64,000 bases of DNA, from contig CM041297.1 of assembly GCA_023052935.1 (NCBI GenBank), positions 3,896,280 through 3,960,279 of the forward strand. The letters run 5' to 3'. Source of the DNA: Piezodorus guildinii. Lineage: Eukaryota; Arthropoda; Insecta; Hemiptera; Pentatomidae. Below are positions 54,757-64,000 of the stretch, in pieces. Below the pieces are notes generated by a model. That model saw only the letters and a program-made list of their open reading frames with translations, was not told the DNA's origin and made no database searches. Position 1 is the stretch's first letter. Each line of letters starts with the position of its first letter. A program made the translations under genes and the position numbers.

Positions 54757-55618
54757 GGTGATGTGTACCGAGAAAGGCTTAAATATAGGTGACAAGATTC
54801 CGGTTTTGGGGTATGCCGATGATTTGGTACTCCTAGGTGAAGACACGGAAACCATACAACTAAATACAAGTGTGTTAATAAAAACCGGTAAACAAATGGG
54901 TCTCGAATTAAATAGAGATAAGACGAAATATATGATTAGTTGCAGAAATGGTGGCGATCTTGATGATATTAATATTTCAGGTCATACTTTTGAACACGTA
55001 GAGAAATTCAAGTATTTAGGTTCAATGATAACAAGAAAAAATGAAATCCAGGAAGAAATAAAGTCCCGGTTAAAGCTGGGAAATGCGTGTTATTATTCAG
55101 TTGCTAAATTACTTAGCTCGCGGCTTCTGTCTAAAAACTTAAAGGTTAGAATTTATAAAACTATTATTATTCCAACGGTTCTTTACGGATGCGAAACGTG
55201 GCCACTTACTTTGAAGGATGAACAACGGCTTAAGGTTTTCGAGAATAAGGTACTGCGTAAAATATTTGGTCCGAAGAGAGATGAGGCCACTGGGGAGTTT
55301 AGAAGGTTGCACAACGCGGAATTGCGGAGTTTGTATCCTGTGAATATAATTGAGTTGATAGCATCGCGGAGACTCAAATGGGCGCGTAAAGTTGTTGGGC
55401 TTAGTGAGGAACGGATTCCGAGAAAGTTGGTATTTACTCATCCGACTGGTAGGCGTCCGAAAGGTAGGCCGAAGCGTCGATGGGAGGATTGCATTAAGGC
55501 TGATCTCGGGGGCTTGGGCTTGATCAGCGGACATTGGACGAGTCTTTGCAGGCGAAGTTTGGTGGTATCGGCATCGAACCTTCGGGTTCGGTAAGGTCTA
55601 TTATTATTATTATTATTT
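54757..55618 (+). mobile_element. RTE-type LINE, 5'-truncated, (ATT)n tail, 8-bp TSD
   Basis: CCATTAAA occurs at 54749-54756 and 55619-55626. The tail is a (TTA)n run at 55599-55617, typical of RTE elements. The insertion is young: the remaining frame is intact. Confidence 0.88.
54758..55594 (+). CDS. RTE-type RT C-terminal part, 278 codons
   Basis: The ATG at 54758 is the first codon after the junction and not a native start. The frame begins in the palm with VLGYADDLVLLGEDTE (motif C), then GLELNRDKTKYMISCRNG, a thumb FKYLGSMITRKNEIQEEIK, the IPTVLYGCETWPLTLKDEQ block, and the C-terminal RRLKWARKVVGL with GRRPKGRPKRRWEDCIKADL. This order is characteristic of RTE ORF2. Endonuclease and RT motifs A and B were lost by 5' truncation. 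No stop or frameshift is present, and the last ~20 residues run into the 3' region. Confidence 0.9.
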   Translation: MMCTEKGLNIGDKIPVLGYADDLVLLGEDTETIQLNTSVLIKTGKQMGLELNRDKTKYMISCRNGGDLDDINISGHTFEHVEKFKYLGSMITRKNEIQEEIKSRLKLGNACYYSVAKLLSSRLLSKNLKVRIYKTIIIPTVLYGCETWPLTLKDEQRLKVFENKVLRKIFGPKRDEATGEFRRLHNAELRSLYPVNIIELIASRRLKWARKVVGLSEERIPRKLVFTHPTGRRPKGRPKRRWEDCIKADLGGLGLISGHWTSLCRRSLVVSASNLRVR

Positions 55619-55649
55619 CCATTAAACCTTACCTAACCTAACGGGTAAC

Positions 55650-55705
55650 CCTAAAACCCACAAAGGGTCTTGGGCTCAGTACATACAGGGTTCGTACTGT
55701 TTCAA
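55650..55705 (-). mobile_element. SINE-2 end fragment
   Basis: ACCCACAAAGGGTCTTGGGC and TCAGTACATACAGGG with TTCGTACTGTTTC match the antisense 3' end of SINE-2. Confidence 0.55.
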
Positions 55706-56162
55706 AGCGTGTAGGTGAGACGAAAGCAAGTCTTGTGAGAGTTCGCGAAAGTAGCAGGAGGGAGGAAGGCTTATTAAAAAAAATAAATTTGGATAATGAC
55801 ATCAAATATTACATATCATTAAATATTATTTCTTAAAAAATATAAATTAACTGAATGATAAAGTTATATCAAAACAAACAAGTGTAACATACACATCATG
55901 AAAACGTGTTTTTTTATTTAGAAACTAACAAATTAAACATTATTTGTAATAAAAGGTAAAAAAATAAATGATGAAGTAATATAGAGAATTCGGTAATTGA
56001 ATATTTATTGTAATGTGTTGAAAGTATGCGATATTCACTTTCACCTAATCTCACCTACGATTCACGAATTTCACTTCACCTACACCTACCGTAATTCTCA
56101 CCGTGTAGCGCTGCCTTAATGTAGGAGTACTCTTCTGTGGCACACGCAGATTCTGTAAGGTG
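55706..56162. other. Unassigned stretch with short GTAGGTGA-type repeats
   Basis: GTGTAGGTGAGACGAAAG near 55709 and its approximate complement near 56040-56105 suggest a decayed inverted-repeat element. CTTGTGAGAGTTCGCGAAAG also resembles 48165-48205 in reverse. Confidence 0.35.
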
Positions 56163-56170
56163 GGTGTCGT

Positions 56171-57218
56171 TAGGGATTGCAATCCGGCGTCATTTTCAAT
56201 CAAGGATGGTATGACTAAATCAGATTGATTTTCATTTTTCAGTCCAAGATGAACTGTTAGTATGTTATTCGAGTATAATTGTATTCATAAAAGGAAGTTT
56301 ATAAAATAAAAGTTATGTTAGGATTAGATATGGAGCAAAAGAATAAAGTTTATTTGTTTAGGTAACTAGTAAAATTTTAATGGCTGTTAAAACATCGGCT
56401 ATTGATTACTATTTGCTGAAAATAAAGACTATTTGTTTTCTACCACCCTTTTCTCCAAAATCAAAATTGATTTTTGATAATATATACTAAAGTTATTAGT
56501 ACTTACATTCTATTTAAAAAACAGATATTGTCAGTAGAATAATTTAAAGATTTATACTCATAATGCAAACTCGTTATTGTGATAATTATGCCATTCATCA
56601 GACATATTAATCAAAATATGATTGCGTCTATCATTAATATAAGGAGTTTTTTGTGATTGTTAGCATACTCAAATAATTTAAAATTATTGTTATCACAATT
56701 CCTATCTGAGTTAATTACTGAAGGATAATTATATAAGATTTTATAAAGTAACTTAATAAATTAATTGAGCTATCTGAGAAAGTGAAGTATAGGAAGAGGT
56801 GAGCAGTAACGTAGCCCAGTCTTCCTAGATCTCAATAGATTTGTAAGCAGTGTTTCATATAATCCAGTAATTTCTCTAAAAAAAAAAGTTAGAGTTGTTT
56901 CAGAAATTCCTCTACAGCCAACTTATAGGATGCTATAGCTCGCGTATATCCAAAATAATAATATCTCTTAACTTACATTTAGGTGAAGCACCGACAAAAC
57001 AAAAGCTCATGTACTGTCTCGTGAAAGGCGAACGAATGATGCTGGACTGAACCGATGACGTGATGTAATTTGGCGTCGAACGACACCTCCACACATGTAC
57101 ACCAAATGTAACGCATTTAAAGTACTTTTTTTTATTAAACTGCACTATTTTTGACCAAAAATTGCTATCATCGGATCCACCGGATTACCGGATCCGGTTT
57201 TCCGGATTCCAATCCCTA
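56171..57218. mobile_element. hAT-type element, non-autonomous, 1048 bp
   Basis: TIRs TAGGGATTGCAATCCGG (left) and the complement of CCGGATTCCAATCCCTA (right). The flanking 8-mers GGTGTCGT (56163-56170) and GTTGTCGT (57219-57226) agree at 7 of 8 bases. The only ORF (57145-56933, minus) is short and not recognisable as a hAT transposase. Confidence 0.85.
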
Positions 57219-57226
57219 GTTGTCGT

Positions 57227-57920
57227 TCACGAGTTGTAGAGGTTCAGAATTTTTTTTTTATATAAACATTAGTTTAAAGTAAATATCAATGATAAAGGTT
57301 AGTTTATTTATGATCTGTCCTCGCTTATTAATTAAATCATGTTCTTATTACAATATTAATTTAACAATTTATATACATTGATTAAATATAACCTGTTTCA
57401 AAGGCTACTGCTGCCTTGATCAAGAAGTGGGAACCGGTGGAGGGCATTGGTCAGCTGATTACAGTAATAGGTTCCTTAATAATATCTGTGCTAACAGCTT
57501 CCGCTAGCCAGGACTCTCGTCGATATAGTTATCATGGAAGAGATAGGACGGTACTCGGTTTGGGGTGAGTAACCAACGATAGCTGTTGGGAGTTTTGGAG
57601 TGCACATCGTGAGATATGATGTCATCTTTCGCTTCGTCTTCCTTTATCTGAAGGTTTTTGTCTACATGTCGAGTGTCTCATTTCGTTGTTACCACTGCCT
57701 AATGCTTTATGTATTTATGTATTAACTGATCAATGAGTTATGGTATGGTGGAATGTTGATTTGGCCATCAAATAATTTAAACTTGATAATTTAAGTTATT
57801 GTGATCATGTGCCAACCTAAATTTCAGGTCTTGACTTGGCCAAGTCCTGAGATAACCACCGATAAATAAAAGCTAAATAATAATATGATCTTAATACAAT
57901 TTTATGTAGGATATATTATA
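57227..57920. other. Unassigned stretch
   Basis: 57395-57680 is moderately GC-richer, without a convincing ORF or splice-bounded exon. Confidence 0.4.
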
Positions 57921-57924
57921 AGGG

Positions 57925-58127
57925 TCACTTGTGGTGTTGTGGCTAGCATTCTATGCCCTAGGTGACGTGTTAAATCCCGGCAGATGCTCCTCTGTGTTTT
58001 TTTAAAAGGAGTAAAAAAAATCTTTAGTTATGTCGTTCTTCAGAGGGGATGTAAAATGGTGGTCCCCAGCCTTTGCGATGTCGGAGTACTCGTTAAAGAT
58101 CCCTTAGTATAGACAAAATTTAGGACT
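57925..58127 (+). mobile_element. SINE-1 copy, interrupted at its 3' end
   Basis: Sense copy (CACTTGTGGTGTTGTGGCTA head; GGCAGATGCTC after box B). It is broken at AAAATTTAGGACTC by the next copy and resumes at CAATTTAGGACCCTG after 58425. Confidence 0.8.
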
Positions 58128-58425
58128 CTTTGTTTGTTTATTCATTTAACGTCACTTTATGCTACTATGGCTAATCGGACGATGCTACAGTGGGAGTCCT
58201 AAATTTTGCCTATACAGGTTTTATTAGGATAGGGATCTTTAACGAGTACCTGACATCGCACAGGCTCGGGACCACCTTTTAACGTCCCCTCCGAAGGACG
58301 GCGTAACTAAGGATTTTTTACTCCCATTAAAAAATCCTAGGACCACCTGCGGGTTTGAACCCTGGACCTTTGGTATAGGAGGCTGTTACGCTAGCCACCC
58401 AGCTACAAGTGATCCCCAATTTAGG
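58128..58425 (-). mobile_element. SINE-1, full length
   Basis: Complete antisense copy close to consensus, tail TTTGTTTGTTTATTCATTTA, head ending CAGCTACAAGTGATCC. Inserted into the previous SINE-1. Confidence 0.9.
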
Positions 58426-58499
58426 ACCCTGAAAATTATATATATAATATTTTATGACAATAAATTGATAATAAGTAAGAAAAAAACACGATTTCACTG

Positions 58500-58600
58500 G
58501 GATTACCTGTAGCATGGTGATCAGCCTAACAGCTTCCTATGTCCAAGGTCTCGCAAGTGGCCCTGGAATTTTTTAATGGAAGTAAAAAATCCTTTATATT
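58500..58600 (+). mobile_element. SINE-1 5' fragment
   Basis: ATCAGCCTAACAGCTTCCTA, then CAAGTGGCCCTGGAATTTTT and TAATGGAAGTAAAAAATCC only. Confidence 0.65.
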
Positions 58601-59197
58601 TAATAGATTTATAAATCTTTTTCCCTTACCGTTAAATGTATTTTTTTTATTTTTTTTTTAAATTTTGTAAAATGTTTATAAATTTTTTAAAATTTTTTTT
58701 AAATTTTATAATTTCTCGCTATTATAACTATTTCATTACTATTTTTTGACTTTCATCACTTTCTTTATTGTTTAACTTTACAACGTCTCACATTAATTAA
58801 ATAGGTAATTAATTAAAACTGTAAAATATAACACACCTTTTATTAAAATATCTTCCTCTCTTGTGTTTTTGTTTGTAGGAATTATTACATTTATCAATTG
58901 TCATTACTACAATTCACTTTAAAAAAATTATTACATTTATCAATTGTCATTACTACTTTTTCACTTTGTTTGTAATCTTTAGTACAATTTATTTTTCTAA
59001 TCACCTTTATATATTGTATTCCACTGCTGGTTGTTATCTTTGTTTTTTTGTTTTTCTTATAGCCCTGAAGAAGGCCTATAATTTAGGCCGAAACGTCGGC
59101 ACCAATAAATTAAGTTTACGCTTGATTGTGTGTTAAATTGACTGCACCCTCAACCAACCTCTCTCATATATACACACAGTCAACCATTGTCACTTCA
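58601..59197. other. AT-rich stretch with a CTGAAGA...GAAA hairpin
   Basis: Contains two near-identical 29-bp pieces (ATTACATTTATCAATTGTCA, ~58885 and ~58930). At 59065-59093, CTGAAGA, a GGCCTA/TAGGCC hairpin and GAAA are followed by CGTCGGCACCAATAAATT. Confidence 0.45.
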
Positions 59198-59385
59198 TAA
59201 AAAATCCTTAGTTATGCCGTCCTTCGGAGGGGACGTTAAAAGGTGGTCCCGAGCCTGTGCGATGTCAGGTATTTAAAGATCCCTATCCTAATTAAACCTG
59301 GATATTTAAAATTTATGACTCCCACTGTAGCATCTTCTGATTAGACAAAGCAGCATAAAGGATCGTTAAATAAATAAACAAACAT
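59198..59385 (+). mobile_element. SINE-1 copy, head missing
   Basis: AAAAATCCTTAGTTATGCCG through to TTAAATAAATAAACAAACAT with small deletions. Confidence 0.8.
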
Positions 59386-59499
59386 TACTTCTCAGTTTTC
59401 CTACTTATATTTACAACAATCTTGGTATATTTCCCCATGCCGATAATCATATATATACTGATATATTTTTCGTTTTCTATTTGACATCCAAATGATAGG

Positions 59500-59695
59500 A
59501 AAAAACATAAGAAATATTTTTTCTGTTTCTCCTAATACGTAAGAAACGTGATATATAGGTTTATAATATACCGTTGAAATACAATATTTAGGAAGTCCCA
59601 CTGTAGCATCGTCCGATTAGCCATAGTAGCATAAAGTGACGTTGAATTAATAAACAAATAAACAAACTAAAGATTGTAGACAAAATATTATCTTA
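59500..59695 (+). repeat. Repeat A fragment with a SINE-1 piece
   Basis: ATAATATACCGTTGAAATAC and AAAGATTGTAGACAAAATAT are Repeat A text, split by the SINE-1 3' fragment at 59592-59662. Confidence 0.6.
59592..59662 (+). mobile_element. SINE-1 3' fragment
   Basis: TCCCACTGTAGCATCGTCCG through AAATAAACAAAC; only the last ~70 bp of the SINE. Confidence 0.75.
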
Positions 59696-59699
59696 TTTA

Positions 59700-59945
59700 T
59701 GTATCTTCAAATATTTTATGTATTCTCAATTATTTATGTGTAGTTTTTATGCGTAGGTTTTTTGTATAATTGTTCCTACAATCGCAATGTAACCTCAATT
59801 TTATTTCACCATATGTTTGCCATTTAGGCTAATGTACTATAATCACAAAAAAACAAATATATTTTCTGATTGTAAGGATGACTCATCCAAAATCATTGTT
59901 ATCATTTTGTCAAAATGTAAATATGTGAATAAAGTTTATTATTAT
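59700..59945 (+). mobile_element. Jockey-type LINE 3' tail
   Basis: ATTGTAAGGATGACTCATCC, AAAATCATTGTTATCATTTT and GTGAATAAAGTTTATT match the antisense 3' end of the endonuclease-bearing Jockey at 43152-43250. Strongly 5'-truncated. Confidence 0.7.
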
Positions 59946-60462
59946 TATTTTATTTTTTTTTATCTTATATTTTAAGTTGTGGAAGGTAAAGTAACGAATA
60001 GGGCATAAGCATACGTGATTGATTTATATAATAATTTCTATTGTTGCTTTATTTAATCTAAAATAAACGTTTCCATAAAAGCTATGTAATACTTCTTATT
60101 TTCACTTACCTATATATGAAGTATATAGTAAGGGAAAGTATTGCGATGGTGAAAATTTTCGTGAATAAAAAAAAAGGTAGGAAACTTAAATTTCATATTT
60201 AAGACAACTAACTATACACCCGATATGTAACAGCAGCTTTTTCACGAAAATCGGCTGACCAAAAGTGCTACTTTATATTCATGCATTTTGCACCTTTTTA
60301 CGATTTTCTCAAAAGCGGCTCAAACGATTTTGATTTAACTCGCTATATCGATGTAAAATTTAATGGGCTTTAATTCCATGTAGGTTTCATTCTGATTGAA
60401 ATAGTCTGACAGGGCTTAAATGCCGATATTTTAAATTTCCTTCTTCTAAAGTACCTTTAATT

Positions 60463-60715
60463 TTTTTGTTTGTTTACTTATTTAACGTCACTTTATGCTA
60501 CTATGGCTAATCGGACGATGCTACAGTGAGAGTCCTAAATTTTGCCTATCCAGGTTTAGGATAGGGATTTTTAACGAGTACCTGACATCGGACAGGCTCG
60601 GGACAACCTTTTAACGTCCCCTCCGAAGGACGGCATAACTAAGGATTTTACACCCATTAAAAAATCCTAAGAGCCACCTGCGGGTTTGAACTCGTGACCT
60701 TTGGCATAGGAGGCT
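60463..60715 (-). mobile_element. SINE-1 copy within Repeat A
   Basis: Antisense, near consensus with a small gap at CCAGGTTTAGGATAGGG; ends at CTTTGGCATAGGAGGCTA. Confidence 0.85.
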
Positions 60716-61009
60716 ACCACCTAAAGGAGAAACGAGCAAAAATATTTATTTAATGTATTTTTTTTTTTTTATGGTCACAATAACAGCAACATAGTTGTAT
60801 AATATGCCGTTGGAAAGCTAAAGATTTTAGAAAAATATTTAACTTATATACAAAGTTGTAAAATAATGTAAAGTTACAACTGGGGCATAAACTTATTACT
60901 GACAATTATATGTAACAATTTAATATTGCTGTATTATTTAATCTAAATCATATGTTTCTAAAGCAAAAAGTAAAAAAAAAAAATACTTTTTATTTAAGTT
61001 AACTTTAAA

Positions 61010-61900
61010 ATTTGTAGCCTCACTGTATCCTTTAATAATACCCTACTCATACCTGTTGAACAAATCCGATACCTAGGACTCCATCTTGACAAACGTCTTA
61101 CTTGGAATCCTCACACGAGACTAAAACGACAATAAAACTGCCCGTAGATATCGATTACTACAACACTTACTAGACAAACGTTCAGAACTTCCAATTCGCT
61201 ACAAAAAACTTATTTATATTACTGTCATCTGGACTTATGGAATCGAGCTTTGGGGCTCTACTATGCCATCTAATTCCTCCCGCATACAATCCAATTACAA
61301 TCCAAAATCCTAAATGCTCCTTATTTCTATTCCATCTATTCCTGACAACCCTCCAAGGCGATTGAAAAGAAGATAAGCGGGAGGAGTTTGATAGTTTAGT
61401 GGACCCCCATAGCTCAATGCCATAGTCCAAATAGGTCGGATAATCGTGATGTAAATGAATTTTTTGTAGTGAATAGAGAGTTTTGAACGTTTGTCTAGTA
61501 AGTGTTGTAGTAAGCGGTATCTGCAGGCAGTTTCTTGTCGTTTCAGTCTAGTGTGAGGATTCCAAATAAGGCGCGCTTGTCTAGATAAATAAAATCATCC
61601 ATAATCACCTAAATATCCCATTTGTCGCAGAACTATCCCACAACAAATATGCCTCTTTTAACTCCGAACTCCCGACCTACACGAATCCTCTTGTACGCAA
61701 TCATCATTCCCATCTATTCCTGACAACCCTCCAAGGCGATTGAAAAGAAGATGACCTCGGGATCTATTTACTTAAATAAACATGAAGTACTACCGCTGGG
61801 TAGTTTCTACACAAGCCTTTTGCGCCCTTTATTATAATTCAACACTTTTACTTATTGTATTTATTTTAATACACAGCTGTAAAATTCAATAAACTATAAA
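61010..61900. mobile_element. Rearranged Jockey RT fragment (plus, minus, plus)
   Basis: 61040-61320 plus: EQIRYLGLHLDKRLTWNPHT and thumb text. 61380-61590 minus: the same region inverted (CCCCCATAGCTCAATGCCAT). 61600-61900 plus: the 3' end of the ORF. The string CATCTATTCCTGACAACCCT, followed by CCAAGGCGATTGAAAAGAAG, occurs twice (~61335 and ~61711), bracketing the inverted part. Confidence 0.75.
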
Positions 61901-61993
61901 TAAAATAAAAAAAGATACTATAGAAAAAAAAAGTAAATTAAAGTTTATTTAATTCAGTCAAGCCTTAAATTGATTTTAACAGCTGAGGTAAAT

Positions 61994-64000
61994 GAAAGTT
62001 GTGTGTTGCCCGCACCAGGTAGTTCAACTTCATGTTTAGCTAAAACTTAATTTGAAGTAGAGGGTTAAGTGAAAGTTGTGTGTTGCCCGCACCAGGTAGT
62101 TCAACTTCATGTTTAGCTAAAACTTAATTTGAAGTAGAGGGTTAAGTGAAAGTTGTGTGTTGCCCGCACCAGGTAGTTCAACTTCATGTTTAGCTAAAAC
62201 TTAATTTGAAGTAGAGGGTTAAGTGAAAGTTGTGTGTTGCCCGCACCAGGTAGTTCAACTTCATGTTTAGCTAAAACTTAATTTGAAGTAGAGGGTTAAG
62301 TGAAAGTTGTGTGTTGCCCGCACCAGGTAGTTCAACTTCATGTTTAGCTAAAACTTAATTTGAAGTAGAGGGTTAAGTGAAAGTTGTGTGTTTGCCCGCA
62401 CCAGGTAGTTCAACTTCATGTTTAGCTAAAACTTAATTTTGAAGTAGAGGGTTAAGTGAAAGTTGTGTGTTTGCCCGCACCAGGTAGTTCAACTTCATGT
62501 TTTGTTCCCACAGTAGTACTCATTACTAAACATGAAAGGGGTGTGAATTGCATTTTTTTTTGTTTCACAGTTAAAGTTTATAAACTTATTGAATAAGTAG
62601 TGAAATTGTGTTGGTATTTATCTTGTTGGTTGGTGTTCCACAGTATCAACTTCATGTACTAAAACTATTTGAGTAAGGTTATGAAATGTGTTGCCACAGT
62701 TCAACTTCATTACTAATTATTGAAGTAGGGTTAAGTGAATGTTCCGAGTTTTTGTATTTAAAGTTAGGTTGTTCCCGACTATTCAACTTCAGTTTGAAAT
62801 AATTTGAAGTAAGTTAATAATTGGTCCCGCCGGTAGTTCACTCAGTTGCTAAAATATTAAGTATTATATTGTACCAGTGTTCAATTAATAATTATTAAAA
62901 TAAAAGGTGTTGCACAGTATTAATTCATTTTAGCTAAATTATTAAGTGAGGTAAGTGAAATTGTGTGTTGCCCACCAGGTAGTTCAACTTCATGTTTAGC
63001 TAAAACTTATTGAGTAGAGGGTTAAGTGAAGTTGTGTTTGCCCGCACCAGGTAGTTCAACTTCATGTTTAGCTAAAACTTAATTTGAAAGAGGTTAAGTG
63101 AAAGTGGTTTGCCCACCAGTAGTTATTCATGTTTACTAAAATTAATTTGAAGTAGAGGTAATGAAAGTTGTGTGTTGCCCGCACCAGGTAGTTCAACTTC
63201 ATGTTACTAAAACTTAATTTGAAGTAAGGTTAAGTGAAAGTTGTGTTTGCCCGCACCAGATTCAACTTCATGTTTAGCTAAACTTAATTGAATAGAGTTA
63301 AGTGAAGTTTGTGTTGCCGCACCAGTAGTTCACTTCATGTTTACTAAAACTTAATTGAAGTAGAGGTTAATGAAAGTTGTGTGTTGCCCGCACCAGTAGT
63401 TCAACTTCATGTTTAGCTAAAACTAATTGAAGTAGAGGGTTAATGAAAGTGTGTGTTGCCCGCACCAGGTAGTTCAACTTCTGTTTAGCAAAACTTAATT
63501 TGAAGTAAGGGTAAGTGAAAGTTTTGTTGCCCGCACAGTAGTTCAACTTCATGTTAGCTAAAACTAATTTGAAGTAGAGGTTAAGTGAAGTTGGTGTTGC
63601 CCCACAGTAGTTCAACTCATGTTTAGCAAAACTTAATTGAAGTAGAGGTTAAGTGAAAGTTGTGTGTTGCCCGCACCAGGTAGTTCAACTTCATGTTTAC
63701 TAAAACTTAATTTGAAGTAGAGGGTTAAGTGAAAGTTGTGTGTTGCCCGCACCAGGTAGTTCAACTTCATGTTTAGCTAAACTTAATTTGAAGTAGAGGT
63801 TAAGTGAAAGTTGTGTTTGCCCGCACAGGTAGTTCAACTTCATGTTAGCTAAAACTAATTTGAAGTAGAGGTTAAGTGAAAGTTGTGTGTTGCCGCACCA
63901 GTAGTTCAACTTCATGTTTAGCTAAAACTTAATTTGAAGTAGAGGGTTAAGTGAAAGTTGTGTGTTGCCCGCACCAGTAGTTCAACTTCATGTTTAGCTA
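61994..64000. repeat. 77-bp satellite array, continues past the window
   Basis: The exact spacing of the first repeats is 77 bp (GAAAGTTG at 61994, 62071, 62148). The unit combines TAAGTGAAAGTTGTGTGTTG and CCCGCACCAG (the Repeat A right end) with GTAGTTCAACTTCATGTTTA and GCTAAAACTTAATTTGAAGT. There are about 26 units: 61994-62500 nearly identical, 62500-62940 badly degraded, 62940-64000 with many single-base deletions. Short ORFs inside are meaningless by-products. Confidence 0.95.

Larger units (their letters stand above)
54597..55650 (+). mobile_element. SINE-1 copy split by an RTE-type LINE
   Basis: Head TGTGGTTTAGTGGCTAACAT and box B GGGGTCAAACCC, body to CCTATTCCCATTAAA, then again ATTAAACCTTACC after the LINE. 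Confidence 0.7.
60097..62027 (+). repeat. Repeat A copy interrupted by SINE-1 and Jockey pieces
   Basis: Left end TTTCACTTACCTATATATGA. The body runs to TACCTTTAATTTTTT (60462), resumes at 60740-60990 (ATGCCGTTGGAAAGCTAAAG) and 61920-62027, ending TGTGTGTTGCCCGCACCAG. That end is the first part of the satellite. Confidence 0.78.

Noticed and set aside
55706..56162. Possible MITE with GTGTAGGTGAGA-like ends
   Set aside because: The inverted repeats are too imperfect and no TSD could be read.
63367..63915. Short ORFs in the satellite (NLYFKLVLANMKLNY-type repeats)
   Set aside because: Translations of a 77-bp tandem unit with indels; no evidence for expression.

Overview
This is an AT-rich animal nuclear window, most likely from an arthropod. 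It shows one spliced host gene, almost no other host coding sequence, and heavy loading with transposable elements: non-LTR retrotransposons of the I, Jockey, RTE and CR1/L2-like groups, two tRNA-derived SINE families, mariner and hAT elements, one solo LTR and an unclassified ~0.8 kb repeat. The order was not determined. No bacterial features were seen.

Host genes. Positions 1124-9453 (minus strand) hold nine exons of an ACAP/centaurin-beta type Arf GTPase-activating protein. They give the BAR and PH domains in one continuous phase-consistent frame of 377 residues; the ArfGAP and ankyrin exons must lie beyond the left edge. The introns contain LINE and SINE fragments and a long hairpin. A GC-rich possible first coding exon at 16556-16793 (plus) ends in a HECW-like C2-domain motif. 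A 58-codon ORF at 33700-33876 sits beside ETS-like and DRE-like sites.

Repeat landscape. 11.6-26 kb: a LINE nested in a SINE, a mariner copy, a run of SINEs and a LINE with a 5' inversion. 26.7-33.2 kb: an apparently intact two-ORF I-type LINE (26894-32524, 11-bp target duplication) inside a copy of the unclassified repeat, here called Repeat A. 34-39.9 kb: SINE-1 copies, a 286-bp hAT MITE with an 8-bp duplication, and a Jockey insertion in Repeat A. 40.6-48.3 kb: a second mariner copy, then Repeat A containing one Jockey element containing another, and a near-perfect 1.4-kb inverted duplication around position 46699. 49-57.3 kb: a duplicated ~200-bp block, Repeat A copies, a solo LTR, a third mariner copy, an RTE element and a 1.05-kb hAT element. 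57.9-64 kb: SINEs, another Repeat A copy and a 77-bp satellite running off the right edge; its unit includes the terminal sequence of Repeat A.

The most unusual items are the large palindrome, the satellite apparently seeded from a transposon end, the repeated use of Repeat A as an insertion target, and three mariner copies sharing one deletion of the catalytic core. TSDs and boundaries were read by eye; family assignments rest on motif recognition without database searches.
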